From contig NZ_MVHH01000029.1 of the NCBI RefSeq assembly GCF_002086515.1, forward strand, positions 1 through 56,105: a stretch of DNA of 56,105 nt. Reading direction: 5' to 3'. This document shows positions 24,783 to 33,559 of the stretch, piece after piece (within the stretch, counting starts at the first letter, position 1; every line of letters starts with the position of its first letter). The notes under the pieces were generated by a model. The model saw only the letters and a list, made by a program, of their open reading frames with translations. It was not told where the DNA came from and did no database searches. A program made the translations under genes and the position numbers. Source of the stretch: Mycolicibacter arupensis. GTDB taxonomy: Bacteria > Actinomycetota > Actinomycetes > Mycobacteriales > Mycobacteriaceae.

Positions 24783-25142
24783 ATGACCACTCCCGTGTTG
24801 CGGGTCTCCCCGGTCAGCCTTCGCGAGCTGGCGCAGCGCTGTTCAGCGCTGTCTGGTCATGTCCCACCGGCTTTGCCGACAACGGCAGGGCCTCGGTGGC
24901 AGTCCAGCGGCGCTGCCTCCAACACTGTCCACACCGGCGCCAGCGCAGCGGCTGCCGCGATGCGCACACGAATGACCGCCAACTCGACAAAGCTCGCCAC
25001 CGCGGCCGACGAGTATGCGGCGATGGACAACGACGGTTCCGCCGCCCTGGCAGCGGTCCCCCAGCGTGATGCTGGCCCCCCGCCCTTGGTCCCGCTCTCC
25101 GGCACCGACGGCGGCGCGGGTGCGGCCGGGACGGGAAGGTAG
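24783..25142 (+). CDS. EspC-like type VII secretion partner protein
   Basis: A 119-aa helical protein without a signal peptide. Residues 78-82 read YAAMD, fitting the YxxxD/E signal that follows the second helix of type VII secretion substrates; a Trp at 39 (RWQSSG) sits where the turn between helices is expected. The N-terminal pattern VSPVSLRELAQRC resembles the EspC/DUF2580 family. The C-terminal third is Pro/Gly-rich. It precedes the WXG protein by 6 bases, the usual arrangement of a small partner that co-folds with its larger mate. The assignment is by pattern, not by alignment. Confidence 0.7.
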   Translation: MTTPVLRVSPVSLRELAQRCSALSGHVPPALPTTAGPRWQSSGAASNTVHTGASAAAAAMRTRMTANSTKLATAADEYAAMDNDGSAALAAVPQRDAGPPPLVPLSGTDGGAGAAGTGR

Positions 25143-25148
25143 CTCGCG

Positions 25149-26546
25149 ATGACCTATCCGACGCTGACCGAGATCGAGGACGCCGACTGGGAATTCCTCA
25201 CCACCAACGCAACCGCCTGGACCTGCCTCGCTGACACCTGGGAAGCCTCGTTCACCGAGGTCCGCGAGGCCTCAAAGACCCCTGGCGGGACCCCCTGGAC
25301 CGGCGCCGGAGCTGAGGCCTTTCAACACCGCACCGCCGCCGATGTGGTCACCGTCCACGGCCCCGCGGACATGCTGCGCCGCGCCGCCGATATCGCCGCC
25401 CGCGCCGCACAGGCCCAACAAGGCAACAAGGCTGCTGTACTCGAAGCCATCGGCCTCGCCGAACGCGACGAATACCGCGTCGGCGACGACTACTCCGTCA
25501 CCGACACCTGGGCCTACTACACTTCAGCGGCCGAGCAGGAGGCACGCGAGTTCGCGGCTGAGCGGCATCGGGCGTTCATCAGATCTCGGGCCGACAATCT
25601 GGTCCATCACGAGCAGGAAATAGCCCGCCAACTCGGCACCGCCACCGCTGGACTGCACACCTTCAGCTTCGGCGAAGACGGCGCTGACGGCGGGGCAGGC
25701 GGCAACGGGCGTCCGCATGTTCCGGCGCCAGTCGCACCCGACCCGTCCGATGCCGCGCGGCAGCGCGATCAGGCGATTGCCGATGATCCCGCTGCCGACC
25801 CCACGGCCCGCCGGCTGGCGCAGGAACGTCTCGATGATTTGCGGAATTCGGAGTTCATCGGCCCGCTACCAGCCGATCCAATTCTCGGCGGCGACGCGCG
25901 CACCCGCGCCCAAGCCAGACGGCAGTTTCAGGCTTTCCTGGAATCTGGTCAGGCTTATCCAGACCGACCACCGCTGACACCCGATGAAGCAACCCGAATG
26001 CTTGATAGGTGCGAATCCCAGGCTCGGGAATTGGTGCTTGGCAGCTTCGCCAGTCAGTTGAAATCGGCGGGGGTCTCGCCGGCCGGTGTCCGGCAAGCGC
26101 TCGATGAGGTGCACAGCGGCAAGTCACCCCGGCAGCTGATCCACGACGCGGGCTCTGGCATATCGGGCGGGGTCGGCGGCTTGGGCAGCGGCCTGGGTTC
26201 ACAGGCGAACGCCCTACCCCAGGGCAAGCATTGGGGCGACGCTCAAGTGTGGTCGAAGGCGGATGTCGATGCCCTCAAGACGCTGGGTAAACGGCTGTCC
26301 GTGGCTGGTATCGCGCTGGATGGCGCGGTGACCATCAGCGACATCATGAACGGAGCTCCCGGCCGTGAAGAGTTTGCCAGACTCGGAGGGCGCAGTGCTG
26401 GCGCTTGGCTAGGAGGATTCGCCGCAGGGGCAGCCTGGGGTTCGTGGGTGGGGCCGGAGGGCACCGTGATCGTGGGACTTATCGGTTCTGTTGCTGGCGG
26501 GCTTGGCGGAGATAAAGTCGTGCAAATGATGATGGGTCAGGGATGA
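25149..26546 (+). CDS. WXG-domain protein with glycine-zipper C-terminus, candidate T7SS toxin
   Basis: A 465-aa protein with no signal peptide. The N-terminal 160 residues are helical with the WXG turn W50-T51-G52 (TPWTGAGAEAF), the layout of large type VII secretion substrates. A Gly/Pro linker (about 178-200) leads to a middle helical domain (about 200-340) and a Gly/Ser linker. The last 52 residues (414-465) are a hydrophobic, Gly-patterned segment (AGAWLGGFAAG, GLIGSVAGGLGG) like glycine zippers of membrane-inserting proteins. The stop overlaps the next gene, a membrane protein, by 4 bases. A pore-forming or membrane-targeting antibacterial effector is inferred, not shown; a housekeeping envelope role is possible. 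Confidence 0.65.
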   Translation: MTYPTLTEIEDADWEFLTTNATAWTCLADTWEASFTEVREASKTPGGTPWTGAGAEAFQHRTAADVVTVHGPADMLRRAADIAARAAQAQQGNKAAVLEAIGLAERDEYRVGDDYSVTDTWAYYTSAAEQEAREFAAERHRAFIRSRADNLVHHEQEIARQLGTATAGLHTFSFGEDGADGGAGGNGRPHVPAPVAPDPSDAARQRDQAIADDPAADPTARRLAQERLDDLRNSEFIGPLPADPILGGDARTRAQARRQFQAFLESGQAYPDRPPLTPDEATRMLDRCESQARELVLGSFASQLKSAGVSPAGVRQALDEVHSGKSPRQLIHDAGSGISGGVGGLGSGLGSQANALPQGKHWGDAQVWSKADVDALKTLGKRLSVAGIALDGAVTISDIMNGAPGREEFARLGGRSAGAWLGGFAAGAAWGSWVGPEGTVIVGLIGSVAGGLGGDKVVQMMMGQG

Positions 26547-27238
26547 TAGCCAATCTTTCTTTCGGATTAATCCTTCTGTGCTACCTAACAGGATTTCTAC
26601 TCACGTTTTCAAAAACCAGCACCAGTTCCCAGCGACGCATCTACTGGATTTGCACCTGCGCAACAGGAGTATTTGGCGCCCTAGCAACCTATCCGACGTC
26701 GAACAACGCAGCAATACTGGCACTTTTAAGTCCGGCCGTGATGATAGGTGCAGCATATGTTGGCACTTCGTACATCAAGATCAGCGGCAAGATCTACTCG
26801 CTCACGATCACGGACCCTGACCCCGAGGATGCACCCGCGACAACTGACTCCACACAGCAGGAGATGGACCTCCACCCCGACTCCTACAGCGGGATCCTCA
26901 CCGCCACAACCATGTGGTGGGGCCTCGTCGTACTCAACGCGATCGGCACCGGAAATGTGTATTTCGCCGCCACAGGAAAAGGCGAGATCTGGGTCGGCGT
27001 CATGAGTGGCTCGTTCTCCGCACTGCTGACCATCGTCACCGCGTACGGCGACGCCAGCTGGCGCTACCCGATCGCACGCGGACAATACGTCCAGTTCGTC
27101 GTCAACACAGTCATCACCGCCGGTGTTTTCTACTTCCTGTACGTGGCCGCCTACTACGCCGGCCGGCGCCACCCCATCCGACGCAAACAGTCCATGGAAT
27201 ATCGAGTACACCCCCGCCACAGGGAGCTGGACAGCTGA
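26543..27238 (+). CDS. Six-helix membrane protein, candidate immunity protein
   Basis: A 231-aa integral membrane protein with predicted helices at about 4-22, 32-51, 56-79, 117-142, 149-168 and 183-206, an acidic loop at 90-110 (DPDPEDAP) and a very basic C-terminus. I recognise no family. Its ATG overlaps the toxin-like gene (ATGA), so the two are made together. The first 60 bases are only about 38% GC by my count, far below the surrounding genes, which suggests recent transfer. A membrane immunity protein beside a glycine-zipper effector is the natural reading, but unproven. Confidence 0.6.
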   Translation: MIANLSFGLILLCYLTGFLLTFSKTSTSSQRRIYWICTCATGVFGALATYPTSNNAAILALLSPAVMIGAAYVGTSYIKISGKIYSLTITDPDPEDAPATTDSTQQEMDLHPDSYSGILTATTMWWGLVVLNAIGTGNVYFAATGKGEIWVGVMSGSFSALLTIVTAYGDASWRYPIARGQYVQFVVNTVITAGVFYFLYVAAYYAGRRHPIRRKQSMEYRVHPRHRELDS

Positions 27239-27276
27239 TACCGCCGCATTGGCCGCTGCTCTGCTCCAGCGAGCAG

Positions 27277-27301
27277 CGAGGAACCCCGCGGTGGTTCCTC
27301 G
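27277..27301. terminator. Bidirectional hairpin between T7SS module and M48 gene
   Basis: Perfect 9-base arms CGAGGAACC (27277-27285) and GGTTCCTCG (27293-27301) around a 7-base loop. It lies between convergent genes: the membrane protein ends at 27238 and the M48 gene ends at 27367. No clear T tract on either side. Confidence 0.6.
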
Positions 27302-27366
27302 ATAGCTGCTAATCCCTGCCCAGCGGGTCGGTGGTGGGTCCGCTCGGCTTGCTTCACCGACGACAG

Positions 27367-29316
27367 TCAGCCCAACAGCGCCGGCAGGGGAACGTGCATC
27401 AAGCAGCATGCCGCACGGAGTAATTCAGCTTCCGACGCTGTCACGATGCCGTCGTGCAGCACCGATTCCACCATCGCTTCAACGAGCGCCTGCTTCGCCT
27501 TCGGGTCCAAGGAGTCGAGGGCGGCCCAGCCTTCGTCGAGGGTCTGCTGCCAGCTCAAGCGGCGTGGGTTCTCGGGCCTGGCGGTATCACCGTAAAGTCG
27601 TTGCAGCGCAATGTCCAAAGTCTGTGCAGCCGCGTTTTGGTCGGCGCCCCCGGCGACCGCGAGAGTCGCCAGCAGGGTCGTCACCACCGGACGCACACCG
27701 GTGAGCGAATCGCTGCCCACCTTGCTTCTGCGAGCTGGGTCGTTGGTATCGAGTAGGTACACCCAGACAAGGCGGGTCAGGCAGTATTCGAACATCGTCA
27801 CCTTCTCGTCGGCGACGGCGAGCGCATTGAGCACCGCGATGAGCGCGTCCTGTTCGGCACGAGAGTGGGTGGCGATCTGCGGCAAGGCAAGCGCGACGAC
27901 CGGGAGCCGAAGTTCGCGCGGCAGCGCGCGCATCCGGTCGGCGAGCTTGGCGGCTTCCCGCGCCTGCGTCGGCCCCAGAAGCTCGGTCACCGAGGCAAGC
28001 TGGCGGGCGTGCAGCCCCCCGCTCGACGGCGCCAGGAGCAACGCGATAACGGCCGCGGGGGCCGTGGTGGGCTGGCTGGCCAGCGCGCGAACATCGTCAG
28101 GGATCCGCGCATGCAGAGCCGCGCCGTACTTGAGGTCAGCCGGAGTGAAGGTGCCTGCGCGAGCCACGACTTGCTCGGGGCTGGTGCGCCAGCCGGCATT
28201 GGGGACTTGCTCTGGCGCGGAGCCCTGACGGCCGAGCGCCGTTGCGGCAGGGGCGAAACCCGCGGCGACGTCCTCGGCCAGGCCATCGGGTGCCTGATTG
28301 GCGTACCGCTGCTGTAGTTCGGCGATTTCGCCGGGGTCGAAAGTGGGGTTGAGTGCCCTGATCCGGTCCGTGAGTGGCGGATGCGTCGCGAACAACGACG
28401 CGAACGACCGTCGCGCGCCCTCTCCGAACAGCATGTGACTGACCTCGGCCGCATTGCGTGAGTTGCTCAACCGCGAACCGGTCGGTACGCCGCCGATCTT
28501 CTTCAGTGCGCCTTCGAGGCCGTCGGTCTGGCGCGTGAACTGCACCGCCGACGCGTCGGCCAGCCACTCGCGTTGCCGTGCGACCGCAGCCTTGATCACG
28601 TTGGCGAAGAACACGCCGACGTAGCCGAGCACCATCATCGCGAACGCGAACGCCACGAGGGGAAGCGCGCGTTTGCCGTCACTCCCGCGCCCGCCGAGCT
28701 GCAGCATGCGCAAACCGATCATTCCGATCAGCAGGATTCCGCTGAGCAGTCCGATGAGTCGGATGTTCAGCCGCATATCACCGTTGAGGATGTGGCTGAA
28801 CTCGTGAGCGATGACACCCTGTAATTCATCACGGTTGAGTTGTGCCAGGGCGCCACCTGTCACCGCGATCGCAGCATCGGCAGGTGTGAAACCGGCTGCG
28901 AAAGCGTTGATTCCGGGTTCACCCGGCATGACGAACAGCCGTGGCGCAGGCACGCCGGACGCCAGCGACATCTCCTCGACGACGTTGACGTACCTACGCA
29001 ACTGTGGGTCGGTCGTCGTCGGGTCCACGGGAACCGCGCCAACGGCAGCGGCGACAGCAACGCCCCCCTGGCGCAGCGAGATTGTCTTGAACAACGTTCC
29101 ACCTGCGATGACCACGAGCGTGATCGCGGTGACGACGATGACGATCGCCAGAATCGATGACGCATCGATCCCGCCGTAATCCTTGGAGAGATAGAGCATC
29201 GCAATCACCGCGGCGGCATCGATCGCCGCGACCAACGCCATCACCGCGGCCCCGAAGAGCAGGACCAGCTTCAGCGTGGTTCCCTTGGCGGCCCGCTGAT
29301 GCTCGAAGAAGTTCAT
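27367..29316 (-). CDS. M48 family membrane metalloprotease, HtpX-like
   Basis: A 649-aa membrane protease. ATG at 29316 is chosen (NFFEHQRAAKG, typical of the family); it leaves 13 bases after lemA. Helices at about 17-42 and 53-73 precede the peptidase domain with zinc motif HEFSH at 171-175 (GVIAHEFSHILNGD), a further membrane hairpin, and the second ligand region REWLADASAVQF. The C-terminal 300 residues form a long cytosolic helical extension found in larger M48 proteins. Likely role is membrane-protein quality control, together with the LemA protein encoded upstream. Confidence 0.9.
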   Translation of the reverse strand: MNFFEHQRAAKGTTLKLVLLFGAAVMALVAAIDAAAVIAMLYLSKDYGGIDASSILAIVIVVTAITLVVIAGGTLFKTISLRQGGVAVAAAVGAVPVDPTTTDPQLRRYVNVVEEMSLASGVPAPRLFVMPGEPGINAFAAGFTPADAAIAVTGGALAQLNRDELQGVIAHEFSHILNGDMRLNIRLIGLLSGILLIGMIGLRMLQLGGRGSDGKRALPLVAFAFAMMVLGYVGVFFANVIKAAVARQREWLADASAVQFTRQTDGLEGALKKIGGVPTGSRLSNSRNAAEVSHMLFGEGARRSFASLFATHPPLTDRIRALNPTFDPGEIAELQQRYANQAPDGLAEDVAAGFAPAATALGRQGSAPEQVPNAGWRTSPEQVVARAGTFTPADLKYGAALHARIPDDVRALASQPTTAPAAVIALLLAPSSGGLHARQLASVTELLGPTQAREAAKLADRMRALPRELRLPVVALALPQIATHSRAEQDALIAVLNALAVADEKVTMFEYCLTRLVWVYLLDTNDPARRSKVGSDSLTGVRPVVTTLLATLAVAGGADQNAAAQTLDIALQRLYGDTARPENPRRLSWQQTLDEGWAALDSLDPKAKQALVEAMVESVLHDGIVTASEAELLRAACCLMHVPLPALLG

Positions 29317-29329
29317 GGCCGCCGGTCGG

Positions 29330-29932
29330 TCAGAACTGAACCTTCGGCGCGTCCCGCATCTCCGGGTGCTCCGGCGGGATCTCGAGCAGGGCGGCCGGAG
29401 CAAAGTTGAACATGCCGGCATAGACATTGCCGGGGAACGTCTCACGCCGGTTGTTGTAGCTCATCACCGCGTCGTTGTAGGCCTGGCGGGCGAACGCGAC
29501 CTTGTTTTCCGTGGAGGTCAGTTCCTCCGACAGTTGCATCATGTTCTGGTTTGCCTTGAGGTCGGGATACTGCTCGACCACCAGGTTGAGCCGGCTCAGC
29601 GCGCCGTTGAGTGCCTGCTGCCCCTGCGCCAACTGCTGCATCGCCGCCGGGTCACCGGGATTGGCCTGGGCGGCGGCAAGGCCGTTCATCGCGGCGCCAC
29701 GCGCATTGATGACGGCCTCCAGGGTCTGGCGCTCATGCGCCATGTACGCCTTGGCGGTTTCGATCAGGTTGGGAATGAGGTCGAAGCGACGCCGCAACTG
29801 AACATCGATCTGGGCGAAGGCGTTCTTGTACGCGTTGCGCGCCCGAACCAGCCCGTTGTAGCCCGCGATCACGAGCACCGTGAGGAGCAGAAATATGGCT
29901 ACGACGACGATGATTCCTGTGGTGAGCCCCAT
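29330..29932 (-). CDS. lemA: LemA family protein
   Basis: A 200-aa protein with an N-terminal membrane helix (about 4-24, IIVVVAIFLLLTVLVIAGYN) and the LemA signature NAFAQIDVQLRRRFDLIPNL followed by ETAKAYMAHERQTL. ATG at 29932 has GGAGG eight bases upstream; an earlier in-frame TTG would lie inside that Shine-Dalgarno and is rejected. LemA proteins are often paired with M48 or DUF2207 proteins; the mechanism is unclear. It is transcribed with the M48 gene. Confidence 0.92.
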   Translation of the reverse strand: MGLTTGIIVVVAIFLLLTVLVIAGYNGLVRARNAYKNAFAQIDVQLRRRFDLIPNLIETAKAYMAHERQTLEAVINARGAAMNGLAAAQANPGDPAAMQQLAQGQQALNGALSRLNLVVEQYPDLKANQNMMQLSEELTSTENKVAFARQAYNDAVMSYNNRRETFPGNVYAGMFNFAPAALLEIPPEHPEMRDAPKVQF

Positions 29933-30120
29933 GAGGCATACCTCCAAAGAGTCGGCCTTGCCGCAGTTTGTGCGGTTTGCGGCGAAGCGTAACCGCTACA
30001 AAGGCCACCGCAGGCCCGTTCGGAGGCTTCTCCGGAACTGGAGGCACGACGATCCGCAATCCCAGTTCGCGCACAGCGCAAATCGCCCCGGGGCCTGCCA
30101 GCCGAACTAAGGTCGACTAA

Positions 30121-31038
30121 GTGACGATTCGCCTTGGCTACCAGATCCCTAACTTCTCCTACGGCACCGGCGTTGCGGAGCTGTTCCCCACCGTCATCGC
30201 CCAGGCCCGCGAGGCCGAGGCCGCCGGGTTTGACGCGGTCTTTCTGATGGATCACTTCTATCAACTGCCCATGCTGGGCTCCCCCGACCAGCCGATGTTG
30301 GAGGCCTACACGGCTCTGGGGGCGCTGGCGACCGCCACCGAACGCCTGCAGCTGGGCACGCTGGTCACCGGCAACAGCTACCGCAATCCGACGTTGCTGG
30401 CCAAGATCATCACCACGCTGGACGTGGTCAGCGCCGGGCGCGCCATCCTGGGTATCGGCACCGGGTGGTTCGAGCTCGAACACGACCAGTTGGGCTTTGA
30501 GTTCGGCACTTTCACCGACCGGTTCAACCGCCTGGGCGAGGCGCTGCAGATCATCCTGCCGATGCTCAAGGGCGAGCGGCCCACCTTCGACGGCACCTGG
30601 TACCACACCCAAGATGCCCTGGCCGAGCCGCGATTCCGCGACCACATTCCCCTGCTGATCGGCGGCAGCGGCGAGAAGAAGACCATTCCGCTGGCAGCCC
30701 GCCACTTCGACCACCTCAACCTCATCACTGGATTCGACGAGGTCCGCGCGAAGATGGACGTGGTGCGGCGCAGCTGCGAGCAGGTCGACCGCGACCCGGC
30801 CACCTTGGAGACCAGCATGCTGCTCACGGTGGTGCCCGACGCCAATGCCAGCGTCGATCAGCTGCCCGCGGAACTGTCGCAACGCATGGTGGTCGGCAGC
30901 CCGGAGTCGATCGCCGAGCAGATCAAGACCAAGGTGCTCGATGCCGGGGTCAGTGGCGTGATCTTCAACATCCCTGCCTACCGTCCCGGGGTGATCGCCG
31001 AGACCGGGGCGGCGTTGCGCGCCGTGCTCGACGCCTGA
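30121..31038 (+). CDS. LLM class oxidoreductase, probably F420-dependent
   Basis: A 305-aa bacterial luciferase-like TIM barrel. Features: LGYQIPNFSYGTG, EAEAAGFDAVFLMDHFYQ, LGTLVTGNSYRNPTLLAKIITTLD-type barrel strand, and SAGRAILGIGTGWFELEH, the standard F420/FMN-phosphate region of this family. Starts with GTG. In mycobacteria most such proteins use F420, but cofactor and substrate cannot be read from the sequence. It diverges from lemA and converges on the DUF4185 gene. Confidence 0.88.
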   Translation: MTIRLGYQIPNFSYGTGVAELFPTVIAQAREAEAAGFDAVFLMDHFYQLPMLGSPDQPMLEAYTALGALATATERLQLGTLVTGNSYRNPTLLAKIITTLDVVSAGRAILGIGTGWFELEHDQLGFEFGTFTDRFNRLGEALQIILPMLKGERPTFDGTWYHTQDALAEPRFRDHIPLLIGGSGEKKTIPLAARHFDHLNLITGFDEVRAKMDVVRRSCEQVDRDPATLETSMLLTVVPDANASVDQLPAELSQRMVVGSPESIAEQIKTKVLDAGVSGVIFNIPAYRPGVIAETGAALRAVLDA

Positions 31039-31041
31039 ACC

Positions 31042-32481
31042 TCAGCCCAACACCGTGTGCATCAGCATCACGTCGTAGGCGTTCCACAGCGACAGCGTGA
31101 AGTACACGTCCTTGCCCGTGGACCAGGGATGCACATACGGCGCGTAGATGCCGCCGGGAATCTGGCCGGTGGGGATCAGCGTCTGCTCCCCGCTCCACGG
31201 GCCCTGCGGTGTCGGCGCGGTGCGGGCCACCACGTCATTGCCGCCGTTGCCATACAGCGCCAGGTACTGGCGCAGGTAGGTGTTGTACTGCACCGACATC
31301 TCGCCCACCGGGCCGGGAATCACCGGGGTGGCCGCGGCCGGGTTGGCCGGCACCCAGGATCCACTGTCCCCGTTCCAGTATTGGTACTTCGTGAGGTCGG
31401 GGATGGATCGCTCGGGCACCCGCGACAGATAGGCCGAGCCGCCGCGACCGGACGGGGTTCCATAGGAGTACAGGTAGCCGTCGTTGCCGCGCAGGAACGC
31501 GCCCATCTGGAACTTCTCATTACCGGGGACGAACTGCGCCCGGGGCACGTTCTCCTGCGAGGTCGAGCGCACCGTGCCCGGGTAAACGCCCCACGTCTCG
31601 CCGTTGTCGTTTGAGACCGCGATCGCCGAGTAGTTGGTGGACCATTCGCCGTCGCGGCCCCACTGCTTGATGGACATGAAGTTCATGTACTGGTTGCCGG
31701 CGATTCCGATGGCGGCGGTGGGGATCATGCCCTCCTGATGCTGCGCCAGTTGCACCGCGGGCAGGACCTGCTTAGAAAAATTCGCTTGCCGCAGAGGCGA
31801 ACCCGAGTACTTGTTGCCCACGACGCCGGGCGCCACCGTGATCCCGTCGGCCAGGTTGTTGTCATTGCTGCGGAACAGCACATTCTGTCGCCATTGCTTG
31901 CCCTGGATGCGGCAGTAGCCGAAAGTGTCGCCGAACGCGTAAAGGACCTGACGATTAGCGGGATCACCGTTGTCCCAGGGGATTCCGAGGTCAGTTCCGG
32001 AGACGCCGAAGCGCTGCAGGGTTTGATTGGGGCTGTTGGGCCCGGTCATCCACTCCACCAGCGACGTCTGGGCTCCAGCGATGGCACCACCGGGATCGGC
32101 CGTCGACAAACCCGGATCCGCACCGGGGATCGGGACGGGCTGAGCCGGCTGGGCGACGTTGGGAACCGCTTGTCCGGCGGGATTCGGCACCGGCGGCACC
32201 ACCGCGGCCTGCTGCTTGATGGTTCCGTTGGGGTTGATCAGAGCGGCGATCAACGGGCCGAGTTTGGGCAGCGGCGCTTGATCATTGGTGCCACGCGGGC
32301 GCCGCCCCGACGGCAGCTGGCCGGCCCCGGTGGTCGGAGAACCCGGCGGCGGGTCGATGTTGGCCTCGGGGGCATTGCAGGTAGCCGCCATGGCCGGCGG
32401 CGCGAACTCGGTGGCAGCGACCAGCCCGAGAACCACAGCGGGCACCATTGCCGCCGAAACGATTCGACGCGTCGCCGACAT
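31042..32481 (-). CDS. DUF4185 secreted protein
   Basis: A 479-aa exported protein. ATG at 32481 is chosen because GGAAAGG lies about 7 bases upstream and a signal peptide follows directly (SATRRIVSAAMVP, hydrophobic core, cleavage likely after PPAMA). A Pro-rich linker (about 40-150) leads to a beta-propeller-like DUF4185 domain: YAFGDTFGYCR, VLFRSNDN, GGIYAPYVHPW. The domain resembles five-bladed glycosidase-like folds, so a glycan-related role is possible; no activity is established here. Two LLM genes flank it. Confidence 0.85.
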   Translation of the reverse strand: MSATRRIVSAAMVPAVVLGLVAATEFAPPAMAATCNAPEANIDPPPGSPTTGAGQLPSGRRPRGTNDQAPLPKLGPLIAALINPNGTIKQQAAVVPPVPNPAGQAVPNVAQPAQPVPIPGADPGLSTADPGGAIAGAQTSLVEWMTGPNSPNQTLQRFGVSGTDLGIPWDNGDPANRQVLYAFGDTFGYCRIQGKQWRQNVLFRSNDNNLADGITVAPGVVGNKYSGSPLRQANFSKQVLPAVQLAQHQEGMIPTAAIGIAGNQYMNFMSIKQWGRDGEWSTNYSAIAVSNDNGETWGVYPGTVRSTSQENVPRAQFVPGNEKFQMGAFLRGNDGYLYSYGTPSGRGGSAYLSRVPERSIPDLTKYQYWNGDSGSWVPANPAAATPVIPGPVGEMSVQYNTYLRQYLALYGNGGNDVVARTAPTPQGPWSGEQTLIPTGQIPGGIYAPYVHPWSTGKDVYFTLSLWNAYDVMLMHTVLG

Positions 32482-32612
32482 GTCCCAACCTTTCCCAGGA
32501 CCCGATCCCGGGCCTCCCACCACTGCGACGATAGTGATTTGTGGGACTGCTGTGACCGCTGAGAGAACGATAGAGACGCATCCGTGACGGTGTCGCAACC
32601 GGCGAATCGGGG

Positions 32613-33515
32613 CTAGCCGGCGGTACCGAACTCCGCCACCACATCGGCCACACTGCGCAGTTGACCCAGGTCGGAGCTGGTCGGGATCAGATGGATCTCG
32701 TCGGTGCCGACCGCAGCAAACCGGCGCAGAACCTCGGCCAGCTCGTCCTCACTGCCGGCCCACCCGGTGCTCGGTGCCATCGCCTCGACATATTCGGCGG
32801 GAATCCAGTTCATGTAGCGCAGCAAATGCCGACGCACCTGGTCGCGGGCGGTATCGGGGTCACCGAGGGCGAACCAGAACGACGTGGCCAGATGCGGCGT
32901 GCCCCGCCCCGCCTGGCGCCAGGCATCCCGGCCAACGTCGAACAGTTCGTTCTGCTTGGCCACGTCGAGGTCCATGGTGATGCCGGCCAGGCCTTCCGCC
33001 CAGGTCGCCGCGCTGCGCAGGGTTTTGGGTCCGATGGTGCCGACCAGCAACGGCGGCCCACCCGGTTGCACCGGGGCAGGTCCCACCGGCAGTACCGCCT
33101 CGGTGATCTTCTCCCCCGCCCAGACCCGTCGCATGATCGCCACCGCGGCGGCCAACTCGCCCATCTTCTGCGTCGCCGGATCGGCGCCGACGGCGCGGTA
33201 GTCCTCGTCACGCCCACCGATTCCAAGCCCCACGGTCAGCCGGCCAGCACTGAGCACATCGGCGGTGGCCAGCGCCTTGGCCAGCAGGACGGGGTCGTGC
33301 AGTTGCGGGACGATCACCGTGGTCACCAGACGCACCCGCTCGGTCCACGCCGACAGCGCACCCAGCAGGGTCAGGCTGTCGGGATTGGTGAAGGCGATCC
33401 GCTCGCCCCAGCACAACGAGGAGAACGGTCCGTCGTCGATTGCGCGCGCCCAGTCTCGCAGCAGCGCCGCGTCGAGGTCTGGCTCCATCACCGGCATGGT
33501 CATTCCCACCTGCAT
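32613..33515 (-). CDS. LLM class F420-dependent oxidoreductase
   Basis: A 300-aa luciferase-like monooxygenase-fold protein. The segments MTMPVMEPDLDA, WGERIAFTNPDSLTLLGAL, VIVPQLHDPVLLAKALATADVLSAGR and GLGIGGRDEDYRAVG are typical. The start is chosen at ATG 33515; two further in-frame Met codons 4 and 6 codons downstream are possible. Substrate unknown. The gap of 131 bases to the DUF4185 gene shows no strong signal. Confidence 0.87.
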   Translation of the reverse strand: MQVGMTMPVMEPDLDAALLRDWARAIDDGPFSSLCWGERIAFTNPDSLTLLGALSAWTERVRLVTTVIVPQLHDPVLLAKALATADVLSAGRLTVGLGIGGRDEDYRAVGADPATQKMGELAAAVAIMRRVWAGEKITEAVLPVGPAPVQPGGPPLLVGTIGPKTLRSAATWAEGLAGITMDLDVAKQNELFDVGRDAWRQAGRGTPHLATSFWFALGDPDTARDQVRRHLLRYMNWIPAEYVEAMAPSTGWAGSEDELAEVLRRFAAVGTDEIHLIPTSSDLGQLRSVADVVAEFGTAG

Positions 33516-33559
33516 GACGGCGATTGTGGCACGGGGCGGCGCGTCCTGGACCGCCGCAT

